Shown in pieces: positions 1-6,600 of a stretch of DNA of 8,581 nucleotides (position 1 is the first letter of the stretch; each line of letters starts with the position of its first letter). Location of the stretch: positions 1-8,581 of the forward strand of contig JAHDWA010000165.1 in assembly GCA_023382535.1 (NCBI GenBank), read 5' to 3'. Source of the stretch: Anaerolineae bacterium (GTDB lineage: Bacteria > Chloroflexota > Anaerolineae > 4572-78 > J111). Both the position numbers and the translations under genes were made by a program. The notes under the pieces are model-generated. The model did no database searches, had not been told where the DNA came from, and saw only the letters and a program-made list of their open reading frames with translations.

Positions 1-630
1 ATTCAGAGTACGGGTAAACTGGCAGTCGCCGGCCAGACAGTCACCTTGCGCCAGGAAACGGACTATCCCTGGGATGGAACGGTGGCCATTCAGGTTACTC
101 CGGAGCAGCCGGCCGCGTTTGGGCTGCGGCTGCGGATCCCCGGCTGGTGCCGGTCTGCCAGTGTGACGGTCAATGGGGCAGCGGTCAATGGGACCGACCG
201 GCTGGAGCAGGGCTACGTCAGGCTTGAACGCCTGTGGCAGCCCGGCGACGTAGTCAAGCTTGAGCTGGCCATGCCGATCGAGCGGCTGTCAGCCCACCCG
301 GAGATAAAGGCCGATCAAGGGCAAATTGCCCTTCAGCGAGGTCCCCTGATCTACTGCCTGGAGCAGTGCGACCAGACCGAGCCGCTGCATCGGCTGGTGC
401 TGCCCCCTGCGGCCACGTTAAGCGGCCAGTTCGAGCCTGATCTCCTGGGAGGCGTCGTCGTCCTGCGCGGCACGGCGGCAGCCCTGGATGACGCAGATTG
501 GAAGGACACCCTGTACCGGCCTGGCCCGCCGGCTTCCCGCCCCGCCCCCATCACGGCCATCCCCTATTACGCCTGGGGCAACCGCGAACCGGGAGCGATG
601 CGCGTCTGGCTGCGGACAGACAGCGCTTGA
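1..630 (+). CDS. GH127 beta-L-arabinofuranosidase-like glycoside hydrolase, C-terminal part (5' truncated)
   Basis: The reading frame is open from base 1 to the TGA at 628-630, so the gene starts left of the window and about 209 C-terminal codons are present. The TTG at 46 is internal, because coding-like sequence continues upstream in the same frame. The segment matches the C-terminal beta-sandwich region of GH127 (formerly DUF1680). It has RIPGWC near residue 45, a GYVRLERLWQPGD block, the IALQRGPLIYCLE block typical of the family, and the terminal PYYAWGNREPGAMRVW block. Family members release L-arabinofuranose from beta-linked arabino-oligosaccharides using a zinc-bound catalytic cysteine. 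That residue lies in the upstream barrel domain and is outside this window, so activity cannot be judged. The gene is GC-rich like the glycosyltransferase and aldolase genes and unlike the next gene. A strong terminator follows the stop, suggesting this is the last gene of its transcript. Family is confident; exact substrate is not. Confidence 0.85.
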   Translation: MQSTGKLAVAGQTVTLRQETDYPWDGTVAIQVTPEQPAAFGLRLRIPGWCRSASVTVNGAAVNGTDRLEQGYVRLERLWQPGDVVKLELAMPIERLSAHPEIKADQGQIALQRGPLIYCLEQCDQTEPLHRLVLPPAATLSGQFEPDLLGGVVVLRGTAAALDDADWKDTLYRPGPPASRPAPITAIPYYAWGNREPGAMRVWLRTDSA

Positions 631-693
631 TAGATTACGAACAGAAAAGCGATCAATGTAACATAAGCCTCAAATAAGTGGCAATCCTCTTTT

Positions 694-728
694 GAGGGCA
701 GGTCATACGACCTGCCCTCTTTTGCTTT
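694..728 (+). terminator. Rho-independent terminator after the GH127 gene
   Basis: A perfect 11-bp inverted repeat (GAGGGCAGGTC at 694-704, GACCTGCCCTC at 709-719) closes a 4-base ATAC loop. TTTT at 720-723 follows, then more T-rich sequence. The T tract lies only on the plus-strand side, so it ends transcription from the GH127 gene 64 bases upstream and insulates the next gene. Confidence 0.9.
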
Positions 729-768
729 CTTCTTACGACTTACAATCCGAATAACATTTTTTACTCCC

Positions 769-797
769 TTGACAAAGCAATGTTTTACTTTTACCAT
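769..797 (+). promoter_or_regulatory. Candidate sigma70 promoter for the TcmP gene
   Basis: A perfect -35 hexamer TTGACA (769-774) is followed after 17 bp by TACCAT (792-797), a four-of-six -10 match, in AT-rich DNA. It lies just downstream of the GH127 terminator and about 65 bases before the TcmP start codon, so TcmP probably has its own transcript. No LexA-type palindrome is visible here. The weak ribosome-binding sequence AAAGGG at 851-856 sits 7 bases before the ATG. Confidence 0.55.
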
Positions 798-863
798 AAA
801 ATTAGAGTTAAATTTTCTCGGTGAAATTGTTTGATGATGGCACCAGCTTGAAAGGGATACCTA

Positions 864-1970
864 ATGCAAACTCACAACTTCTTTGATGAATCAAAAGAAC
901 AATCCGAAATCAAAGCAGCCATTGTATCCAAGTATTTCTGGGCATGGGCAACAGTAATGACACGTCAGGCCAGAGCTAATAAGATTGCCTACATTGATTT
1001 ATTTGCTGGCCGTGGGCGTTACAAGAACGAGACAAAATCCACACCGCTATTAATTTTGGAGAAAGCTATTCAGGACGACAAAATGCGTAACAAACTGGTT
1101 ACAATATTTAATGATAAAAATGAAGATAACTCCAAATCCTTGGAGAACGCTATCAACTCTTTGCCTGGGATTAATACGCTAAAATATCGGCCACAAGTTT
1201 ACAATTTTGAGGTTGGCGACCAGATTGTAAAGAAATTTCAACAAATGAAACTGGTGCCAACTTTATTTTTTGTAGATCCATGGGGTTACAAAGGATTATC
1301 GCTAAATCTTATTGGGTCGGTCCTTAAAGATTGGGGGTGTGATTGCATTTTCTTCTTTAACTACAACCGTATCAATATGGGATTGTCTAATGATGCGGTT
1401 CGTCAGCACATGGGGGCTTTGTTTGGTCAAATTAGAGCGGAAGCATTACGTATTAAGTTAGAACCGCTAAAGCCGTATGAGCGCGAATTAACCATAGTAG
1501 AAGAACTTGCTCAAGCGTTGAAAAAAATGGGTGGAGAGTATGTTCTTCCTTTTCGCTTTAGAGATGATCGGGGACATAGAACAAGTCACCATTTGATATT
1601 CGTTAGTAAGAATGTGCTTGGCTATACAATAATGAAAGATATCATGGCTAGCCAGAGTTCCAGAACTGAGCAAGGCGTTCCTAGTTTTGAGTATAATCCC
1701 GCTGATAAACGTTATACCTTACTGTTTGAGTTTTCCCGCCCCCTGGATGATTTAGCTGAAACGTTATTAGTTGAATTCGCCGGACAAAGGCTTAGTTTGG
1801 AAGAAGTTTTCCAGAAGCACCAAGTAGGCAGACCATATGTTAAGAAAAACTATCAAGATGTACTTAAACAATTGGAGCAAGAGGGTCGAATTGAAACCGA
1901 TCCACCTGCTGAAGCTCGCCGAAAAAATACCTTTGCAGATCGCGTAATGATTAGCTTTCCCAAGAAGTAA
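864..1970 (+). CDS. tcmP: Three-Cys-motif partner protein TcmP (368 aa)
   Basis: The protein resembles the TcmP family, named for genes found beside radical SAM-like proteins carrying a CX3CX2C motif (commonly the DUF5131/Gp37-Gp68 type). Visible blocks are DLFAGRGRY at residues 45-53, like the SAM-binding motif I of Rossmann methyltransferases; an acidic IFNDKNED stretch at 81-88 where a motif II acid would lie; FFVDPWGYKGL at 135-145, like a methyltransferase motif IV; FNYNRI at 165-170; and RTSHHLIFVSKN at 239-250. The last 70 residues look like a winged helix (SLEEVFQKHQVGRPYVKKNY, then a QLEQEGRI turn). The ATG is preceded by AAAGGG with a 7-base spacer. No signal peptide or membrane segment is seen, so it is cytoplasmic. 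The gene is much richer in AT than the sugar genes, which suggests horizontal acquisition. Its partner is probably the convergent radical SAM gene 77 bases downstream. Biochemical function is unknown; methyltransferase activity is inferred from fold-like motifs only. Confidence 0.85.
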   Translation: MQTHNFFDESKEQSEIKAAIVSKYFWAWATVMTRQARANKIAYIDLFAGRGRYKNETKSTPLLILEKAIQDDKMRNKLVTIFNDKNEDNSKSLENAINSLPGINTLKYRPQVYNFEVGDQIVKKFQQMKLVPTLFFVDPWGYKGLSLNLIGSVLKDWGCDCIFFFNYNRINMGLSNDAVRQHMGALFGQIRAEALRIKLEPLKPYERELTIVEELAQALKKMGGEYVLPFRFRDDRGHRTSHHLIFVSKNVLGYTIMKDIMASQSSRTEQGVPSFEYNPADKRYTLLFEFSRPLDDLAETLLVEFAGQRLSLEEVFQKHQVGRPYVKKNYQDVLKQLEQEGRIETDPPAEARRKNTFADRVMISFPKK

Positions 1971-2047
1971 GTCAAGCGTTTAGGCTTCAGGAAAGATTTT
2001 TGTCTAAATAAGTTTACATAAAGATGTGGTGCGAAGTCTATGAGCAG

Positions 2048-3247
2048 TTAACTGAGGCAATTACAATCAGCATTACACAAAGCTAACGCCTTGCGGATAC
2101 TATGTGTTTCCTTGCACAGACTGACTTTTGCCTCTGGAAACTCCTCACGGATTAGATCTCGGACAGTTCGATAAATTTCTACCCGACGTTGAACGGAAAG
2201 ATGCCAGTGCGTGCCATCGTGAACTAATTCATCCTCTCCCGGCTGCCATTCCATTGGCTGCAACCCCCAACGCTGCGCCCAAGCCTGTAATTGGGTATTT
2301 TTCTCGCGGTAAGTCCCCAGAGTCCAATAACGAAACTCTATCCCTGTTTGGCGAACTTGCCGCACAAAGTCTCGATAATAATCCTGCCATCCCGGTGGGG
2401 TTAAAATCGGGTCAACTCGAACGCGTACTTCAAAGCCCAGTTCCTGCGCCAAAGTTACAGCTTTTAGCCTATCGGCAATGGAACGGGTAATACGCTCCCC
2501 ATCAGGCCATTTACCTTCCCATAAATCGGCTACCGGCTCTGGATTCAGTGAAAAACTGACTACTACATTGCTCCGATCTGCTCGATCAATATCAGCCAAA
2601 TAGCGGGTATTGGTTGATTTGGTCAGCAAAATAAGTTTGCAGTTGTTAGGATTAGTTTTCTCGCGGGCGAACAGAGGGGCTAATTGACGGACATGACCGG
2701 TCACGCCTTCGTACAGCAACGAGTCAGAACGGTCAATCCCCACACCTAAAGTATGAAATGGTTTTCGAGTAGAATCAAGCAACCATTTCCGTGACGCAAC
2801 TGCAAAATCCTCAATATTATCATAAAGCAGGTGCCGCCAGGGATCGCGCATGACCCGGTGCGTCAGCATTAAAAAACAGGTTCGGCAGCCCAATCCGCAA
2901 GCGCCAGAACCAATCGCTAAGTCCCACCAAATAGGTGGGCAAAACGTATTTTTATCTCCGTGCCAATCATAGGTAACTAAATTAGTTTTGCGGGCTGCTC
3001 GAAAAACGGTCAAGGGGCGAGATAAGCCAACGGTCTCCGCCGGAATAATCTCTTCACGCCACTTACCTTCATCTACCTGATTATTAACATACCAATCTAT
3101 AGACTTCCCGGCAGTAGTTGTTTTTACCTGTACCAACTCAACAGCTTGGGGTAAACTCTCAAGTAACTCAAGCGGTTCAATGAATTCAAGTGGTGTTATT
3201 ACTCCTAAATCAGGGCGTTGTTGCAGGCTAATGTTAGGGCTCATCAT
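2048..3247 (-). CDS. Radical SAM protein of the spore photoproduct lyase/COG1533 type (399 aa)
   Basis: The canonical radical SAM 4Fe-4S motif CX3CX2C is present as CGLGCRTC, Cys117/Cys121/Cys124, preceded by WWDLAIGSGA as in SPL-like enzymes. Later blocks also fit that group: GVGIDRSDSLL (168-178), KLILLTKST (204-212), VSFSLNPEPVADLWE (230-244), VRVRVDPILTPPGW (274-287), FRYWTLGTYR (305-314) and VSLCKET (375-381). SPL-type enzymes use a 5'-deoxyadenosyl radical to reverse thymine photodimers in DNA. By my recollection of SPL sequences, the hydrogen-donor Cys of the CTSD block corresponds here to Asp172 (DRSD), so canonical SP lyase chemistry is doubtful. The C-terminus carries Cys378, Cys391, Cys395 and Cys397, a possible second metal site. 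I chose the ATG at 3247 over the in-frame ATG at 3274 because a strong Shine-Dalgarno sequence lies 9 bases upstream of it and the promoter's predicted start site falls near 3276. A LexA box in the promoter predicts SOS induction. The gene converges on the TcmP gene. Confidence 0.82.
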   Translation of the reverse strand: MMSPNISLQQRPDLGVITPLEFIEPLELLESLPQAVELVQVKTTTAGKSIDWYVNNQVDEGKWREEIIPAETVGLSRPLTVFRAARKTNLVTYDWHGDKNTFCPPIWWDLAIGSGACGLGCRTCFLMLTHRVMRDPWRHLLYDNIEDFAVASRKWLLDSTRKPFHTLGVGIDRSDSLLYEGVTGHVRQLAPLFAREKTNPNNCKLILLTKSTNTRYLADIDRADRSNVVVSFSLNPEPVADLWEGKWPDGERITRSIADRLKAVTLAQELGFEVRVRVDPILTPPGWQDYYRDFVRQVRQTGIEFRYWTLGTYREKNTQLQAWAQRWGLQPMEWQPGEDELVHDGTHWHLSVQRRVEIYRTVRDLIREEFPEAKVSLCKETHSIRKALALCNADCNCLS

Positions 3248-3256
3248 ATTGTTAAG

Positions 3257-3264
3257 TCCTCCCT
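3257..3264 (-). promoter_or_regulatory. Ribosome-binding site that decides the radical SAM start
   Basis: On the minus strand this reads AGGGAGGA, an almost ideal Shine-Dalgarno sequence. It lies 9 bases upstream of the ATG at 3247-3245. The alternative in-frame ATG at 3274-3272 would place it inside the coding region and give an almost leaderless mRNA, so the shorter 399-residue protein is favoured. A second ATG (3244-3242) follows immediately and could also be used. Confidence 0.75.
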
Positions 3265-3282
3265 GCAAATGCATTTGTATAA

Positions 3283-3310
3283 ATTATAGAACATTTGTTC
3301 GGAAAGTCAA
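3283..3310 (-). promoter_or_regulatory. Strong sigma70 promoter of the radical SAM gene
   Basis: Reading the minus strand, TTGACT (3310-3305) is followed after a 16-bp spacer by a perfect TATAAT (3288-3283). The predicted transcription start is near 3276, giving a short leader of about 30 bases that contains the Shine-Dalgarno sequence. The spacer is occupied by a perfect LexA-type palindrome, the layout of a strong promoter held off by a repressor. Confidence 0.85.
3289..3300. promoter_or_regulatory. LexA (SOS) operator inside the promoter spacer
   Basis: GAACATTTGTTC is a perfect match to GAAC-N4-GTTC, the LexA/DinR box of Gram-positive bacteria and several other phyla including Chloroflexota relatives. 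It abuts the -10 hexamer directly and lies between the -10 and -35, so bound LexA would exclude RNA polymerase. This predicts derepression on DNA damage. The site is read directly; LexA binding is inferred, and no lexA gene is in the window. Confidence 0.8.
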
Positions 3311-3541
3311 TATTTAATTTACATAACAACTGTTATTATATGCATCATTACCTGAGTGTAAAAATCCAATAAACAAATTTTACTCCGTAACAGGTGTTCA
3401 CAGTCTCGCTATATCCGCTCGTCCACTGGATCGGCCCCTAACTCAGCCATCCATTTGCTTTCCCTGAATGGCGGCCAGGTAGGGAATACAATAATCATCA
3501 GTCGCCACCTTTACGTAAGAGGGCAGTTTTCATTAATCTTG
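3311..3541. other. Intergenic region between the radical SAM gene and the glycosyltransferase gene
   Basis: The divergent gap between the two start codons spans roughly 3248-3643. The left part (to about 3395) is AT-rich and belongs to the radical SAM promoter side. From about 3400 the DNA becomes GC-richer. Here a 29-codon minus-strand open frame (3409-3498) begins with ATG and has AGGTGG 6 bases upstream. Its predicted peptide (begins MIIVFPTWPP) is not recognised and could be a degraded gene fragment, a small protein or chance. No tRNA, IS end or attachment site is visible. The right end holds the glycosyltransferase promoter. Confidence 0.4.
3323..3336. promoter_or_regulatory. Palindrome upstream of the SOS promoter (possible second operator)
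   Basis: ATAACA-AC-TGTTAT is a perfect palindrome with 6-bp arms and a 2-bp centre. Its centre is about 20 bases upstream of the -35 hexamer, near -53 from the predicted start, a position typical of activator sites. It does not match the LexA box. It could bind another dimeric regulator or be chance symmetry in AT-rich DNA. Confidence 0.35.
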
Positions 3542-3570
3542 TTGAAGAGAAGTTCAGTCGGTGTTATAAT
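3542..3570 (+). promoter_or_regulatory. Sigma70 promoter of the glycosyltransferase-PA14-NHL gene
   Basis: TTGAAG (3542-3547) and a perfect TATAAT (3565-3570) are separated by an optimal 17 bp. The predicted start is near 3577, giving a leader of about 65 bases before the ATG at 3644. One arm of a 9-bp inverted repeat lies in the spacer and the other downstream of the start site, suggesting regulation. Confidence 0.65.
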
Positions 3571-3599
3571 CTTGAGTGCTGCACGATTAAACTGAACTT
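3550..3599. repeat. Inverted repeat bracketing the promoter -10 and transcription start
   Basis: AAGTTCAGT at 3550-3558 is repeated in perfect inverted orientation as ACTGAACTT at 3591-3599, with 32 bases between. The left arm sits between -35 and -10; the right arm is about 15-22 bases into the transcript. The centre-to-centre distance of 41 bp is close to four helical turns, so the arms could be paired operator sites. They cannot form an mRNA stem because the left arm is not transcribed from this promoter. Confidence 0.45.
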
Positions 3600-3643
3600 G
3601 TCTGCTCTCATTCGCTAAAACCCCGGTAGATTTGCCTAAAACT

Positions 3644-6600
3644 ATGACAGAGCGTAAACCGGTCGAGATACCCGATGACGATTGGACCCGGACGCCGCCG
3701 GCCGTGCGGGCCTTTGTCGGCCAGGCTGCCAGTCAGATTGAGCAGCTTGAAGCCCAGCTCCAGACGCTTCATCCAGATTCTCAAGCCGCCTCTCTGGCAA
3801 CTGCTGCGGCAGCAGCATCCCAGGCATCTGCCGTCGAGGTACCCCAGCTTCGGTTGCGCCCGCGTCGCACCTTAAATCGGGTGGCGCTGCTCGGCCTGGC
3901 TGTAGTTTTGGCCGGGGCAGGTCAATATTTACTGATCCATAACTCACTCTGGGATGGCCTGCTTTTTTACCTGCTGGCCGCGTTGCTCTTGGGGCGAGGG
4001 CTTCGGGATGCCTCTATCTCAGCTTCAGACAATCTGGGGGCAAGTCTTGCCAAACCCTTGCAAATCCAACAAGGGATCATCCAGACACTGGGATTGGTTG
4101 TCCTGGGCGGAGCCCTACTCTTGGCGCTCATCGCCTACTATGCCTTTGGTCAAAAGGAATTATTACCTCATGCCTGGAACTTTTATCTGTACAGCCTGGC
4201 CGCCCTGGTCATAGGCGTGTTACTGCTAACTCGCACAGGAGAGACTCAACCGTTTTGGCCGCGATCGCCGGTTCTGCAATGGGTGCTGGCTTTAATCTTT
4301 GCCCTGGCTCTCTTCATGCGGCTCTGGCAAATTGACAGCCTCCCCTTTGGGATCTGGTATGACGAGGCGATCTCCGGCTTGCAGGGGGTTCGCTGGAACA
4401 CTGAAGCTGCTTATCGCCCCCAATTTGAAGAAAACAACGCCGGCCAACTTATCTTTTTGTTCGCCACGGCGGTGCGCTGGTTTGGGCAGCACGCTACGGC
4501 TATTCGCCTGGTTTCAGTGGCGTTGGGCCTGGCCGGAGTCGGGGCGGCTTATCTATTCGGTAATGAGTTAGGGGGTCCACGTTTTGGCCTGGTTCTGGCC
4601 TTTTTTGTGGCGGTAGCGCGCTGGCATGTTAGTTTCAGCCGGATCGCCATGCCCGGCATTGACACGCCTTTGGCTGAATTTTTAGCCCTCTTTTTTCTGC
4701 TCCGCTTATGGCGATACGGCCGTCTGCGGGATGCGGCCTGGGCGGGGATTTCTTTGGGATTGGGTTTAAGCCTGTACAGTGCCTTCCGCTTGTTTTTACT
4801 GGCGCTGGGAGTATTTGCCCTCCTGGCTGGTCTCATCTGGTGGAGGTCGTGGTGGCCTCGGCGTAAAGAGAGCCAATGGTGGCGCCAGTGGGGCGTCCGG
4901 CTGGCCTTGTTGAGCCTGGCTTTGGGGCTGACGGCACTGCCGGTGATTCACTTTGCCCTGCACAACCCTGCTGACTTTTGGGCGCGCGTGCAAAAAACTT
5001 CGATTATCAACCGGCGCGATGAACCTGATTTGGGCAAGGCGCTCTGGCGCACCACTTACCAACATGTATTGATGTTCAATTTTCACGGCGACAGAAATGG
5101 TCGCCACAATTTGCCGGGCGAGCCGATGCTGGACCCGGCCACGGGCATTCTTTTTGTGCTGGGGTTTAGCCTGGCGCTGGCCCGATTAAAGCAGCCCACC
5201 CCTCTATTCTTTTTTATCCTCTTTTTAACCGGGCTGTTGGGCGGTATCCTGAGCCTGGATTTTGAAGCCCCCCAATCCCTGCGCAGTATTGCCGCCTTGC
5301 CGGCGGTCTTCTACTTTTGCGCCTTAGCCCTGGAAACCGTGGGCCGCCAGATAGCGGCAGACCTGCGGCCCTGGCCCGTTTCCTGGTTGGCTGTGCCCGG
5401 TGTGGCCCTGGGCAGCTTCATCTTTTACTATAATGCCCATACTTATTTCGAGCGGCAGGCGCACGATTTCGGCTCCTGGAACGCTTTTTCCACGGCTGAA
5501 AGCATCGCCGGCAAGCGCATGGCGCAGTTAGGCCCTGACTACACCTTTTATCTTTCCCCCTTTTTCAACGAGCATCCGGCTATTCGTTTTCTTTCACCCG
5601 CTACCCCCGATCGGCGGCAGCTTATCCTGCCCGATGCTTTGCCCATTCGCCAGCCTGCTGACAGGCCGGCGGCCCTGTTTATCCATCCCGACGATAAATG
5701 GATTTACGACTCGGCCCGGAGCTTATATCCATCGGCCAGATTTGAGGTGATTTCTGACGAGCAGACCAACACGCCGGTGGTCTATACCGCCGAACTGACT
5801 CGTGAGGACCTGGCCCAACTCCAGGGGTTAGAACTACGCTATTGGCCCAATCAAAGCTGGGATGGCCCCCCTCAGACCAGCCTAACCGTCAAAATGATTG
5901 ATCAATTCTGGCCCGATGCGGCCTCATTGGCCCTGTCTTCCGGTTCGCTGGAGGGGGGAGGGTTTGTGGCTGAGTGGAGCGGCGCCCTCTATGCCCCGGA
6001 TTATGGGTCGTACGTCTTTACCTTGCGCGCTCCGGCGGCTGCTTCCCTGGAAATTGATGGGAATGTCGTCGTGAAGCTGGAAAATGAGGGCCAACAAATA
6101 GCTCCGCTGCTGCTGGCTCAGGGGAATCACCGGCTGCGGGTGCGGGCGCTGGGAGGCATAGGGCCGGTCAGCCTCCTCTGGCAGCGACCGGGCCATCAGA
6201 CCGAAGTCGTACCACCCTGGGCCTTTTACCGCCCCCCTGTCACCAACCACGGCTTACAGGGTAATTATTATACTAATGCCAATTGGGAGGGTGCTCCCGC
6301 TCTGGCCAGGATTGATCCCTTTTTGGATATATATTTCCACATCACCCCTCTACCCCGGCCCTACACTGCTGAGTGGAGCGGGGTACTGGCTGCGCCTCAG
6401 GGCGGGGCTTACACCCTGGGTCTGCGGGCAGTAGACTGGGCCCAATTGTATGTTGACGACCAGTTGGCTGTGGAAACGACCGGACCGGATGCCTTGACCC
6501 AGGCCACGCTTATCCTTGAGCAAGGGCTGCACGACGTGCGCCTGCGCTTTAAAGATGCTACCGGACGTTCCCGGCTGCATCTGCTCTGGCAGCCGCCGGG

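Noticed and set aside
567..797. 76-codon minus-strand open frame with a Lys-rich N-terminal part
   Set aside because: It runs through the GH127 terminator hairpin, overlaps the GH127 C-terminus and the TcmP promoter, and has no recognisable domain.
1971..2047. Terminator between the convergent TcmP and radical SAM genes
   Set aside because: Only a 4-bp AAGC/GCTT stem is visible, too far from the TTTTT run; not enough to call a terminator for either strand.
2128..2490. 120-codon plus-strand open frame
   Set aside because: It lies wholly antisense inside the radical SAM gene, whose motifs are clear in the other strand; no domain is recognisable.
3248..3274. N-terminal extension of nine residues on the radical SAM protein
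   Set aside because: Starting at 3274 would put the strong Shine-Dalgarno sequence inside the gene and leave almost no leader after the predicted start site.
3447..3475. Hairpin GCCAT...ATGGC in the gap before the glycosyltransferase gene
   Set aside because: The arms are only about five bases with a long loop, and no T tract or known RNA motif accompanies them.
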